Shown here: positions 1 to 8,641 of the stretch, piece after piece
Layout: every line of letters starts with the position of its first letter
Numbering within the stretch: position 1 is the stretch's first letter
From: Enterobacter kobei
GTDB taxonomy: Bacteria > Pseudomonadota > Gammaproteobacteria > Enterobacterales > Enterobacteriaceae
Assembly: GCF_018323985.1 (NCBI RefSeq)
Contig: NZ_AP024590.1
Location: 3,782,001 to 3,846,000 of the forward strand
Length of the DNA: 64,000 nt
Direction of reading: 5' to 3'
Program-made: the position numbers and the translations under genes
The notes under the pieces: model-generated
The model's input: only the letters and a program-made list of their open reading frames with translations
Databases searched by the model: none
Told to the model about the DNA's origin: nothing

Positions 1-572
1 TTTACACGGGTGGTACAGACGGAGCCCGGGCCAATGCCCACTTTGACGATATCCGCGCCGCAGAGGATCAGCTCTTCACACATTTCGCCGGTCACTACGT
101 TGCCCGCGCAGATGGTTTTATTCGGCCAGGCTTCGCGCGCTTTGGTCACAAACTGCGAGAAGTGCTCGGAGTAACCATTTGCCACGTCAATGCAAATAAA
201 GTTCAGGGCCGGATTCAGGGCGAGGATCTGACGGGTTTTGTCGAAATCCGCATCAGAGGTACCGGTGGAAACCATCACGTGTTTTAACACCGCATCGGAT
301 TCACGCTCAGCGAATGCCTGCCAGTCGGCCACGGAATAGTGTTTATGTACCGCCGTCAGGATGTCGAATGAAGCCAGTGCTTTTGCCATCGCGAAAGTGC
401 CGACGGTATCCATATTGGCGGCAATAATCGGCACGCCTGACCAGGCCATACCTGAATGCTTAAAGGTGAATTCGCGTCCCAGTTCAACGTCGGAACGGCT
501 TTTGAGGGTGGAACGTTTAGGGCGGATAAGGACGTCTTTGAAACCTAACTTCAAATCTTCTTCGATACGCAT
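1..572 (-). CDS. guaC: GMP reductase, N-terminal part (cut by window edge)
   Basis: GMP reductase converts GMP to IMP with NADPH in purine salvage. The reading frame begins at an ATG whose complement lies at 570-572 and runs off the left edge after about 190 codons; the E. coli protein has 347. The first residues read MRIEEDLKLGFKDVLIRPKR and the fold is the IMPDH/GMPR barrel. The catalytic cysteine expected at residue 186 is visible at bases 15-17 in the context GPGSVCTTR. It is divergent from coaE, as in E. coli. Only the C-terminal half is missing, because of the window boundary, so nothing suggests a broken gene. Confidence 0.96.
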   Translation of the reverse strand, partial: MRIEEDLKLGFKDVLIRPKRSTLKSRSDVELGREFTFKHSGMAWSGVPIIAANMDTVGTFAMAKALASFDILTAVHKHYSVADWQAFAERESDAVLKHVMVSTGTSDADFDKTRQILALNPALNFICIDVANGYSEHFSQFVTKAREAWPNKTICAGNVVTGEMCEELILCGADIVKVGIGPGSVCTTRV

Positions 573-833
573 GTAGGGGTCCTGGGGTTAATGGCGATAA
601 AAGCAATCTGTCAAACACACAACTCCAGTGACGCTATCATACGCACTAAATAGGTCTGCGCAAGACTGCGAAATTCTCTTTTTTTACGCTACAATCCTAT
701 AAATTTACCTGGAAAACAGGCCTGTTTCGTCACATCTGACACGCCGTTTTCTGTACAAATTATAACCGATTGATTTACGAACCAAATAAATTGACCGGTC
801 GTCGTCTGGCTGACCACTTTGGGATTTTGCTTT
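573..833. promoter_or_regulatory. guaC-coaE divergent intergenic region
   Basis: This AT-rich 261-base gap separates the divergent guaC and coaE genes and must hold promoters for both. I see no strong consensus promoter, no clear operator and no additional reading frame with a ribosome binding site. Confidence 0.5.
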
Positions 834-1454
834 ATGGGGTATACGGTCGCCTTAACCGGGGGTATTGGCAGTGGCAAAACCACTGTCGCGAACGCTTTCT
901 CCCGCTGTGGGGTTAACGTAGTTGACGCAGATGTTATCGCCCGCCAGGTAGTAGAACCGGGTACGCCCGCCCTGGCCGCCATCGGCGAGCGCTTCGGCGA
1001 CACGGTCATTAACGCAGACGGCACGTTAAACCGTCGCATGCTGCGCGAACGCATTTTTTCCTCCCCGGCAGACAAAGCCTGGCTTAACGCACAACTTCAT
1101 CCGTTAATTCACCAGGAAACCCAGCGCCAGATTGCGCAGGCGACATCGCCTTACGTCTTATGGGTCGTTCCGCTACTGGTGGAAAATCAGTTACATACCA
1201 AAGCCGATCGGGTGCTGGTAGTGGATGTCTCGCCTGAAATACAACTCTCTCGCACCATGCAGCGCGATGGCGTAACACGCGAACATGCCGAACAAATTCT
1301 CGCCGCGCAAGCGACGCGGGAGGCTCGCCTGGCCGTCGCTGATGATGTTATTGACAATAATGGCGCACCAGATGCAGTGGCATCGGATGTTGCCCGTCTG
1401 CATGCCGCGTACCTCCGCTACGCCGCGCAGGCCGCTTCACAGGAAAAACGCTAA
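834..1454 (+). CDS. coaE: Dephospho-CoA kinase
   Basis: Catalyses the last step of coenzyme A synthesis, phosphorylating the 3'-hydroxyl of dephospho-CoA with ATP in the cytoplasm. The P-loop GGIGSGKTT lies at residues 9-17, and the family signature HPLIHQET and the tail AQATREARLAVADDVIDNNG are present. I chose the ATG at 834 rather than the upstream TTG at 819 because it gives 206 residues, the E. coli length. The stop shares one base with the zapD start, indicating translational coupling in a coaE-zapD-yacG unit. Confidence 0.96.
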   Translation: MGYTVALTGGIGSGKTTVANAFSRCGVNVVDADVIARQVVEPGTPALAAIGERFGDTVINADGTLNRRMLRERIFSSPADKAWLNAQLHPLIHQETQRQIAQATSPYVLWVVPLLVENQLHTKADRVLVVDVSPEIQLSRTMQRDGVTREHAEQILAAQATREARLAVADDVIDNNGAPDAVASDVARLHAAYLRYAAQAASQEKR

Positions 1455-2197
1455 TGCACACCCACGTCCTTTTTGAACATCCGCTTAACGAGAAAATGCG
1501 CACCTGGTTGCGCATTGAATTTTTGATCCAGCAGCTGTCCTGCCGTTTACCCATCGCCGATGCCACCGATGCGCTGCATTTTTTCCGTAATATCGGCGAT
1601 CTGCTGGATGTGTTCGAGCGCGGTGAAGTGCGCACAGAATTATTGAAAGAGCTGGAGCGCCAGCAGCGTAAGTTAAAAGCCTGGATTGAAGTGCCGGGCG
1701 TGGATCAGGAGCGGATCGCCGCCGTGAGTGAACAGCTTCGGCAGTGCAGCACCCTGCTGATGTCCGCGCCGCGCATTGGTCAGTTACTGCGGGAAGATAA
1801 GCTGATTGGTCTGGTGCGCCAGCGTCTGAGCATTCCTGGCGGCTGCTGTAGCTTTGATTTGCCGACGCTGCATCTGTGGCTGCATTTGCCCCAGGCACAG
1901 CGGGACGAGCAGGTCAGCATCTGGCTTAATAGTCTGCAACCGTTGACGCAGACGCTTACCCTGATCCTCGATTTAGTCCGTAATTCCGCGCCATTCCGTA
2001 AGCAGACCAGTCTGCATGGTTTTTACCAGGATAACGGCGATGATGCCGATTTACTGCGGCTGCACATCGCCCTGCCGGATGCGCTCTACCCGCAAATTTC
2101 CGGCCATAAAAGCCGCTTCGCCATTCGCTTCCTGCCGCTGGACAGCGAAAATGGCGTTATCCCTGAGCGTCTGGATTTTGAACTGGCCTGTTGTTAA
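1454..2197 (+). CDS. zapD: Cell division protein ZapD (FtsZ bundling factor)
   Basis: ZapD (formerly YacF, DUF1342) binds the FtsZ C-terminal tail and cross-links protofilaments at midcell. At 247 residues it equals the E. coli protein, and the sequence is mostly helical as expected. Its ATG overlaps the coaE stop by one base. Its target gene ftsZ lies 5 kb away on the other strand. Identification rests on overall likeness to E. coli ZapD and on gene order. Confidence 0.94.
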   Translation: MHTHVLFEHPLNEKMRTWLRIEFLIQQLSCRLPIADATDALHFFRNIGDLLDVFERGEVRTELLKELERQQRKLKAWIEVPGVDQERIAAVSEQLRQCSTLLMSAPRIGQLLREDKLIGLVRQRLSIPGGCCSFDLPTLHLWLHLPQAQRDEQVSIWLNSLQPLTQTLTLILDLVRNSAPFRKQTSLHGFYQDNGDDADLLRLHIALPDALYPQISGHKSRFAIRFLPLDSENGVIPERLDFELACC

Positions 2198-2206
2198 GGA
2201 ACTGAT

Positions 2207-2401
2207 ATGTCTGAAGTCATGATCGTAAACTGCCCGACCTGCGGGAAAAAAGTTGTCTGGGGCGACGTCAGTCCGTTTCGCCCGTTCTGCTCGAAGCGCT
2301 GCCAGCTGATCGATCTCGGCGAGTGGGCTGCGGAAGAAAAACGCATCCCGAGCTCCGGCGAGCTTAATGACAGCGATGACTGGAGTGAAGAGAAGCTTTA
2401 A
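2207..2401 (+). CDS. yacG: DNA gyrase inhibitor YacG (zinc protein)
   Basis: A 64-residue zinc-binding protein that inhibits DNA gyrase by binding GyrB. The four zinc cysteines are visible at residues 9, 12, 28 and 32 in CPTCGKK and FCSKRCQ, followed by the conserved LIDLGEW and an acidic C-terminus. It is third in the coaE-zapD-yacG unit, nine bases after zapD. Its stop codon interlocks with that of the convergent mutT. Confidence 0.95.
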   Translation: MSEVMIVNCPTCGKKVVWGDVSPFRPFCSKRCQLIDLGEWAAEEKRIPSSGELNDSDDWSEEKL

Positions 2402-2790
2402 AGCTCCTGGTGTAACCGGGTGACAATGGGCGCGTTCGCGGGCGGGAAATCATCCGCGTTCAGCGCCTGCTGCGCTATCCAGCCGCCCGGTTGACCTTCC
2501 CTGCCCCAGGGTTCGCCTTCCCAGCTTTCCACCAGATAAAACCACAGCGTGATATGCAATTCCGGGTAGCTGTACTCCAGCCGCTCGTACAGCTGCGCGC
2601 GGGTGACAACAATCCCTACTTCCTCTTCCAGCTCGCGCACCAGCGCCTGTTCCGGCGTTTCTCCCGCTTCGATCTTACCGCCGGGAAACTCTTTTTTGTT
2701 CGCCATATGCGCGTCGGCGGCACGTTGAGTAATAAAGATTTCGCCCTGCGCGTTGCGGATAATGCCCGCTGAAATATGCAGTACTTTCAT
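2398..2790 (-). CDS. mutT: 8-oxo-dGTP diphosphatase MutT
   Basis: Sanitises the nucleotide pool by hydrolysing 8-oxo-dGTP, preventing A:T to C:G transversions. The Nudix box is complete at residues 38-60, with the glycine-rich start GGKIEAGE and the metal-binding RELEEEVGI. It has 130 residues against 129 in E. coli. It lies downstream of secA in the same direction, separated by a terminator. The last 30 or so residues are less conserved than the core, which is normal for the family. Its stop overlaps the yacG stop by three bases. Confidence 0.96.
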   Translation of the reverse strand: MKVLHISAGIIRNAQGEIFITQRAADAHMANKKEFPGGKIEAGETPEQALVRELEEEVGIVVTRAQLYERLEYSYPELHITLWFYLVESWEGEPWGREGQPGGWIAQQALNADDFPPANAPIVTRLHQEL

Positions 2791-2804
2791 TCACCTCGCT
2801 CCAT

Positions 2805-2832
2805 AAAAAAGGCGCAGATATCTGCGCCTTTT
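2805..2832 (-). terminator. secA terminator (symmetrical hairpin)
   Basis: A perfect inverted repeat, AAGGCGCAGATATCTGCGCCTT, is flanked by A and T runs, forming a rho-independent hairpin in the secA-mutT gap. It follows the secA stop and precedes mutT, so it probably limits secA read-through. Confidence 0.85.
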
Positions 2833-2850
2833 GTGGTGGTCGTTACCGGA

Positions 2851-5556
2851 TCAGTTCAGACGGCCATGACACTGTTTGAATTTCTTGCCGGAACCGCACG
2901 GGCAGGGATCGTTACGGCCCACTTTGCGTTCGCCGGTCTGGGCGGCCAGCGCTTCTGCGGCTTCTGCTTCATCGGTCTGATGGCTGAGCTGCTGCATCTG
3001 CGCCAGACGTTCAGCTTCCTGACGGCGCTGCTGCTCCATCTCTTCCACTTCTTCCGGCTCGCGCACCTGCACCTTGCTGAGGGTGCTGATCACTTCATAC
3101 TTCAGTGATTCCAGCATCGCCGCAAACATGGCGAAGGATTCGCGTTTGTATTCCTGCTTCGGATCTTTCTGCGCGTATCCACGCAGGTGGATGCCCTGAC
3201 GCAGATAATCCATCGCCGCCAGATGCTCTTTCCACAGGGAATCCAGCGTTTGCAGCATTACGCCTTTTTCGAAGTGGCGCATCATCTCGGTGCCGACGAT
3301 TTCTTCTTTGCGTTTATAGACTTCAATCGCCTGAGTCAGAATACGCTCACGCAGGGTTTCTTCGTGCAGCTCTGGCTCTTTATCCAGCCACTCGCCAATC
3401 GGCAGATCCAGATCGAAGTCGTTTTTCAGACGTTCCTGCAGACCCTGGATGTCCCACATTTCTTCCAGCGACTGCGGCGGAATGTGCGCATCAATGGTGG
3501 CCTTGAAGACATCTTCGCGGATGCTGTTGATGGTTTCGCTTACGTCGGACACATCCAGCAGCTCGTTACGCTGGGTGTAAATCGCACGACGCTGATCGTT
3601 CGCCACATCATCATATTCCAGCAGCTGCTTACGAATATCGAAGTTACGGCTTTCCACTTTACGCTGAGCGTTGGCAATGGCTTTGGTCACCCACGGGTGT
3701 TCGATAGCTTCGCCCGGCTTCATACCCAGTTTACGCATCATGCCCGACACACGGTCAGAGGCAAAAATACGCATCAGCGCATCTTCCATCGACAGGTAGA
3801 AACGAGAAGAACCCGCATCACCCTGACGACCAGAACGGCCACGCAGCTGGTTATCGATACGACGGGATTCATGACGCTCGGTACCAATGATGTGCAGACC
3901 ACCGGAAGCCAGTACGGCATCATGACGCGCCTGCCAGTCGGCTTTAAGCTGCGCGATCTGCTCCGGCGTCGGATCTTCAAGTTCAGCAAGCTCTGCCTGC
4001 CAGCTACCGCCCAGCACGATATCCGTACCACGACCGGCCATGTTGGTGGCGATGGTCACCGCGGACGGATAGCCGGCCTGCGCGACGATGGCGGCTTCGT
4101 TGGCGTGGAATTTGGCGTTCAGCACGTTGTGCTTGATACCCGCTTTTTCCAGTTCGTGAGAGACCACTTCTGATTTCTCGATGGAGATGGTACCCACCAG
4201 CACCGGCTGGCCTTTCGCGGTACGCTCTTTAATGTCTTCGATAATGGCCTGAATTTTTTCCGCTTCGGTCATGTAGACCAGATCCGGCATATCTTTACGG
4301 ATCATCGGACGGTTGGTCGGCACCACCACGGTATCCAGCTTATAAATGGAGCTGAATTCAAAGGCTTCCGTGTCTGCGGTACCGGTCATACCGGCCAGTT
4401 TTTCATACAGACGGAAATAGTTCTGGAAGGTGATGGACGCCAGCGTCTGGTTTTCATTCTGGATTTGCACGCCTTCTTTGGCTTCAACCGCCTGGTGCAG
4501 ACCATCAGACCAGCGACGGCCCTGCATGGTACGACCGGTGTGCTCATCAACGATGATGACTTCGCCGTCCTTAACGATGTAATCAACGTCACGGGTAAAG
4601 AGCACGTGCGCACGCAGCGCAGCGGTAACGTGGTGCATCAGCATGATGTTCGCCGGAGAGTACAGCGACTCACCCTCTTCCATAATGCCTTCTTTTACCA
4701 GCAATTCTTCTACCAGTACCAGACCGCGCTCGGTGATGTTTACCTGGCGGGATTTCTCATCCACCGAGAAGTGACCTTCACCCTGGAAGGTGTCGGAGTC
4801 TTCTTTTTCCTGGCGGATCAGATGCGGAATGATTTTGTTCACGCGCATGTACATCTCGGAGCTGTCTTCAGCCGGGCCGGAGATGATCAGCGGCGTACGG
4901 GCTTCATCGATGAGGATGGAGTCCACCTCATCCACCAGCGCGTAGTGAAGTTTACGCTGCACGCGTTCTTCAGGGCTGAACGCCATGTTATCGCGCAGGT
5001 AGTCAAAGCCGTATTCGTTATTGGTGCCGTAGGTGATATCAGCAGCGTAAGCTTCACGCTTCGCTGGTGCTGGCATATTAGGCAGGTTAATGCCTACCGT
5101 CAGGCCGAGGAACTCAAACAGCGGACGGTTGTTTTCGGCGTCACGTTGCGCCAGATAGTCGTTGACGGTAACCACGTGCACACCTTTACCGCTCAGGGCG
5201 TTCAGGTAAGCCGGCAGGGTCGCGGTCAGAGTTTTACCTTCACCGGTACGCATTTCGGCGATGCAGCGTTCGTTGAGCACCATACCGCCCAGCAGCTGTA
5301 CGTCAAAGTGACGCATGCCGAATACGCGTTTACTGGCTTCACGGACCACCGCAAAGGCTTCCGGGATCAGGCTTTCAACGGTCTCGCCCTTTTCCAGGCG
5401 TGCACGGAATTCACCGGTTTTGGCTTTCAGCTCATCGTCGGTGAGCTTTTCCATTGCCGGTTCCATGCTGTTAATGACGCCCACCACTTTACGCATACGG
5501 CGCAGGGTACGGTCGTTACGACTACCAAAAACTTTTGTTAATAATTTGATTAGCAT
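2851..5556 (-). CDS. secA: Preprotein translocase ATPase SecA
   Basis: The motor of the general secretion pathway. It binds SecYEG at the inner membrane and drives unfolded preproteins across by ATP hydrolysis. It has 901 residues, the E. coli length. The Walker A segment MRTGEGKT lies near residue 105 and the DEAD-type motif VDEVDSILIDEARTP near 210. The C-terminal zinc tail CPCGSGKKFKQCHGRLN, which binds SecB, is intact. It follows secM, whose translational arrest controls it. Confidence 0.98.
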   Translation of the reverse strand: MLIKLLTKVFGSRNDRTLRRMRKVVGVINSMEPAMEKLTDDELKAKTGEFRARLEKGETVESLIPEAFAVVREASKRVFGMRHFDVQLLGGMVLNERCIAEMRTGEGKTLTATLPAYLNALSGKGVHVVTVNDYLAQRDAENNRPLFEFLGLTVGINLPNMPAPAKREAYAADITYGTNNEYGFDYLRDNMAFSPEERVQRKLHYALVDEVDSILIDEARTPLIISGPAEDSSEMYMRVNKIIPHLIRQEKEDSDTFQGEGHFSVDEKSRQVNITERGLVLVEELLVKEGIMEEGESLYSPANIMLMHHVTAALRAHVLFTRDVDYIVKDGEVIIVDEHTGRTMQGRRWSDGLHQAVEAKEGVQIQNENQTLASITFQNYFRLYEKLAGMTGTADTEAFEFSSIYKLDTVVVPTNRPMIRKDMPDLVYMTEAEKIQAIIEDIKERTAKGQPVLVGTISIEKSEVVSHELEKAGIKHNVLNAKFHANEAAIVAQAGYPSAVTIATNMAGRGTDIVLGGSWQAELAELEDPTPEQIAQLKADWQARHDAVLASGGLHIIGTERHESRRIDNQLRGRSGRQGDAGSSRFYLSMEDALMRIFASDRVSGMMRKLGMKPGEAIEHPWVTKAIANAQRKVESRNFDIRKQLLEYDDVANDQRRAIYTQRNELLDVSDVSETINSIREDVFKATIDAHIPPQSLEEMWDIQGLQERLKNDFDLDLPIGEWLDKEPELHEETLRERILTQAIEVYKRKEEIVGTEMMRHFEKGVMLQTLDSLWKEHLAAMDYLRQGIHLRGYAQKDPKQEYKRESFAMFAAMLESLKYEVISTLSKVQVREPEEVEEMEQQRRQEAERLAQMQQLSHQTDEAEAAEALAAQTGERKVGRNDPCPCGSGKKFKQCHGRLN

Positions 5557-5683
5557 AATAAAGTCTCAAACGCCCCGCTTCGCGGAGTCTACTAAAAAAG
5601 GAAATCACCAGAAAAGATCAGCTGAGGCGTTGAGGTCCGGCGCGGATCCCCTGCACCTGGCTTAGCCAGGCAGAGACGGTAAA
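5557..5683 (-). promoter_or_regulatory. SecM arrest sequence and secM-secA control region
   Basis: Codons 147-163 of secM (5633-5683) read FTVSAWLSQVQGIRAGP, matching the ribosome-stalling pattern F-x4-W-I-x4-GIRAGP with isoleucine replaced by leucine. The 61-base secM-secA gap contains a small GC hairpin (CTCCGC-GAA-GCGGGG) just upstream of secA. In E. coli, SecM stalling unfolds RNA around the secA ribosome binding site when export is slow. The parts needed for that are present here. Confidence 0.8.
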
Positions 5684-6121
5684 TGCCGCCGGGGAGAAAG
5701 ACGAGGCAGTAACGTACTGACGAACGATGACCGGAGGTTTTCTCTCCTGAGTCAGTAAAGCATTCAGCGTATCCAGCAGCGCGCGATGGTGCGCTTCAAT
5801 GGGCAGCGGTTCTTCCACAACGGAAAGCGCCTGCGGTGCCATCGCAAATGAGAGATGGCGGATAACGGTGCGGATAGCGTGCTGATGCCAGTAATCAACA
5901 GTGAAACTGGGACGGCGGTTTGCCTCCAGCAGCGCGAGGCTGGTGAAGTTTACCGGGGTAATGCGATCGTGATTACTGGCGGCGGTCTTTGCAGGTTGAG
6001 CGGCGTCAGCGTTGTTATTGAGCGTGGGGAGGCCGAGACTCGCCGCGACCATCCCTAACAAGAGATGCGGCCAGAAGTAGCGTCTGCCAAATTGTCGCCA
6101 GCGCGTCAGTAATCCGCTCAC
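5618..6121 (-). CDS. secM: Secretion monitor SecM
   Basis: A periplasm-directed regulatory peptide whose own export status sets secA translation. It has 167 residues against 170 in E. coli. The long signal region (MSGLLTRWRQFGRRYFWPHL, then a hydrophobic stretch) is well conserved, as is the middle block YWHQHAIRTVIRHLSFAMAP. The linker between there and the arrest motif is strongly diverged, as expected for a gene selected mainly at its two ends. It lies between lpxC and secA on the same strand. Confidence 0.93.
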   Translation of the reverse strand: MSGLLTRWRQFGRRYFWPHLLLGMVAASLGLPTLNNNADAAQPAKTAASNHDRITPVNFTSLALLEANRRPSFTVDYWHQHAIRTVIRHLSFAMAPQALSVVEEPLPIEAHHRALLDTLNALLTQERKPPVIVRQYVTASSFSPAAFTVSAWLSQVQGIRAGPQRLS

Positions 6122-6410
6122 TTACCTCACCTGAATTGATGCAAACCTGCACAGGTTTATTGTGTATTGTTTTTGTGCGCCCAAATATTACCACTAATGC
6201 CGGGATACGACAGCAGTAATGAGGGCATGGACGGCGTAAATCTGCTTAAGAAAGCGGCGAACGCACCAGGAAAATTGCTGAAAAACACATGACAGGCGGC
6301 TGACGGGAAGAAGAACCGAAAAACAGGGAGTTAAAAACAAAAACGACTGGCGCCCCTGACCGGAGAGAGTGCCAGGTTAACCAGTCGAATTTTAATAATG
6401 GTGTGGACTG
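6122..6410 (-). promoter_or_regulatory. lpxC-secM intergenic region with 3' hairpin
   Basis: A 289-base gap. Near the lpxC stop lie alternative inverted repeats: CGACTGG (6344-6350) with CCAGTCG (6381-6387), or CTGGCGC with GTGCCAG inside them. These could act as a weak terminator or attenuator for lpxC. The rest presumably contains the secM-secA promoter. No further coding signal is seen. Confidence 0.45.
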
Positions 6411-7328
6411 TTAAGCCAGAACCATTGTCGGTGCTTTGAACGCCAGCGGCATTTCTGCCTCGTCCTGGAACGTCACATATTCCCAGGCTTCCTGTTTTGC
6501 CAGGACTGCCTGCAACAGTTTGTTGTTCAGCGCATGGCCGGATTTGTACGCGGTAAATGCACCGATGATATTGTGACCACACATGAACAGGTCGCCAATC
6601 GCATCCAGCATTTTATGACGTACGAATTCGTCTTCAAAACGCAGACCGTCTTCGTTCAGTACGCGATAATCGTCAACGACGATGGCACAATCGAAACTAC
6701 CGCCCAGGCACAAACCGCGGGACTGCAGATATTCGATATCACGCATAAAACCGAAGGTACGTGCACGGCTAATCTGACGCATGAACGCATCGGCAGAGAA
6801 GTTCATCGCATAGCGCTGGTTGCTGGAGTCAATCGCCGGATGGTTGAAGTCGATGGTAAAGTCCAACGAGAAACCATTGTACGGTTTAAATTCAGCCCAT
6901 TTATCGCCATCTTCAACGCGAACCGTATCTTTAATGCGAACGAATTTCTTCGCGCAGTTCAGTTCGTCGATACCGGCATCAAGCAGCAGGTAAACGAACG
7001 GAGCAGCACTGCCGTCCATGATCGGAATTTCTGGCGCATCGACTTCAATCATAATGTTGTCGATACCCAGACCCGCCAGGGCAGCGTTAAGGTGCTCTAC
7101 GGTAGAAATACGTACGTCATGCTCGTTCACCAGGCAGGTACAGAGCATGGTATCACGCACAGATTTGGCATCGGCCGGGAAATCTACCGGTGGATTCAAG
7201 TCAGTGCGACGATAGATGACCCCGGTGTTTGCCGGCGCAGGGCGTAGCGTCAGTGTGACTTTCTTGCCGGTATGTAAACCGACGCCAGTCGCCTGAACGA
7301 TACGTTTAAGAGTCCTTTGTTTGATCAT
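6411..7328 (-). CDS. lpxC: UDP-3-O-acyl-N-acetylglucosamine deacetylase
   Basis: Zinc-dependent deacetylase catalysing the committed step of lipid A synthesis in the cytoplasm. It has 305 residues as in E. coli. The zinc-site segments STVEHLNAAL and HKMLDAIGD are present; they correspond to His79, His238 and Asp242 of the family. In E. coli the C-terminal tail is recognised by FtsH for regulated turnover. The end here, FKAPTMVLA, is close to that degron. It is transcribed after ftsZ across a 100-base gap. Confidence 0.97.
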   Translation of the reverse strand: MIKQRTLKRIVQATGVGLHTGKKVTLTLRPAPANTGVIYRRTDLNPPVDFPADAKSVRDTMLCTCLVNEHDVRISTVEHLNAALAGLGIDNIMIEVDAPEIPIMDGSAAPFVYLLLDAGIDELNCAKKFVRIKDTVRVEDGDKWAEFKPYNGFSLDFTIDFNHPAIDSSNQRYAMNFSADAFMRQISRARTFGFMRDIEYLQSRGLCLGGSFDCAIVVDDYRVLNEDGLRFEDEFVRHKMLDAIGDLFMCGHNIIGAFTAYKSGHALNNKLLQAVLAKQEAWEYVTFQDEAEMPLAFKAPTMVLA

Positions 7329-7428
7329 CGTATTATCTCGCCTAATTACCTATCCAACCAGATTGTACTACACAACCGGTGGGCCAGTTTAGCACAAAGA
7401 GCGGAGATGCCCAACTTCCAGCCGATTC

Positions 7429-8580
7429 TTAATCAGCCTGCTTACGCAGAAACGCCGGGATATCCAGATAATCCGGCTCTTTCGTGGTCTGCGGCGTATT
7501 GTCGTTAACCACTTTTGCTGCCGGTTTTTGTTCCTGAGTCAGCGGTGCCATACCGTGCTGCTGGTAGCGATCCAGAACCGGTTGCTGCGTTTGCTTGTTG
7601 GTCACCAGCGTAATTTCCGGACGTTTGTCCATGCCGATACCGGTCGCCACCACAGTCACACGCAGCTCGTCGTTCATTTCCGGATCAAGCGACGTACCGA
7701 TAACCACGGTCGCGTTATCAGAAGCGAAGGCACGAATGGTGTTACCCACGGTTTCGAACTCATCCAGACGCAGGTCAAAGCCGGCGGTGATGTTAACCAG
7801 CACGCCGCGCGCACCAGACAGATCGATATCTTCCAGCAGAGGGCTGGAGATCGCCATTTCTGCCGCTTCTTCTGCCCGGTCTTCACCGCTGGCCACGCCG
7901 GAGCCCATCATCGCATAGCCCATTTCGGACATCACGGTGCGCACGTCTGCAAAGTCGACGTTCATCAGACCCGGACGGGTGATCAGTTCGGCGATACCCT
8001 GCACGGCGCCTTTTAACACGTCGTTCGCTGCGCCAAATGCATCCAGCAGGGAGATACCGCGACCCAGCACTTTCAGCAGTTTGTCGTTAGGAATGGTGAT
8101 CAACGAGTCCACATGCTTGGAGAGCTCGGTGATACCCTGCTCCGCAAATGCCATACGCTTCTTGCCTTCGAAATTGAAAGGCTTGGTCACGACAGCAACG
8201 GTCAGAATACCCAAATCTTTTGCTACTTCAGCCACCACTGGCGCTGCACCGGTACCGGTACCGCCGCCCATGCCCGCTGCGATAAACACCATGTCAGCGC
8301 CATCAAGCGCTGCACGCAGTGCTTCACGATCCTCTTCTGCCGCATTGCGGCCGACTTCCGGGTTAGCGCCTGCTCCCAGACCTTTAGTGATGCCGCCGCC
8401 AATCTGAATGGTTTGACCCACCGCCGTTTTACGCAACGCCTGAGCATCGGTATTCACCGCGAAGAATTCCACACCTTCGATGCGCTCGCGCACCATGTGT
8501 TCGACGGCGTTACCGCCGCCACCACCGACGCCGATGACTTTAATCACCGCGTCGTTGGTCAGTTCCATAGGTTCAAACAT
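7429..8580 (-). CDS. ftsZ: Cell division GTPase FtsZ
   Basis: Tubulin homologue that polymerises into the Z ring and organises the divisome. It has 383 residues as in E. coli. The GTP-binding signature GGGTGTG is near residue 105, and the conserved C-terminal tail EPDYLDIPAFLRKQAD binds FtsA, ZipA and other partners. It lies 61 bases after ftsA at the 3' end of the dcw cluster. The promoters that normally lie inside ftsQ and ftsA were not individually identified. Confidence 0.98.
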   Translation of the reverse strand: MFEPMELTNDAVIKVIGVGGGGGNAVEHMVRERIEGVEFFAVNTDAQALRKTAVGQTIQIGGGITKGLGAGANPEVGRNAAEEDREALRAALDGADMVFIAAGMGGGTGTGAAPVVAEVAKDLGILTVAVVTKPFNFEGKKRMAFAEQGITELSKHVDSLITIPNDKLLKVLGRGISLLDAFGAANDVLKGAVQGIAELITRPGLMNVDFADVRTVMSEMGYAMMGSGVASGEDRAEEAAEMAISSPLLEDIDLSGARGVLVNITAGFDLRLDEFETVGNTIRAFASDNATVVIGTSLDPEMNDELRVTVVATGIGMDKRPEITLVTNKQTQQPVLDRYQQHGMAPLTQEQKPAAKVVNDNTPQTTKEPDYLDIPAFLRKQAD

Positions 8581-8641
8581 AATTTCTCTCCGTTTTGTGC
8601 CTGTCGCCTGAGACCGCTAATATTCTCCGGTCTCTGAAAAA

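Noticed and set aside
4465..5541. 358-codon open frame antisense to secA (and a second at 3187-4173)
   Set aside because: Mirror frames of secA with phenylalanine/valine-rich low-information sequence and no start signals.
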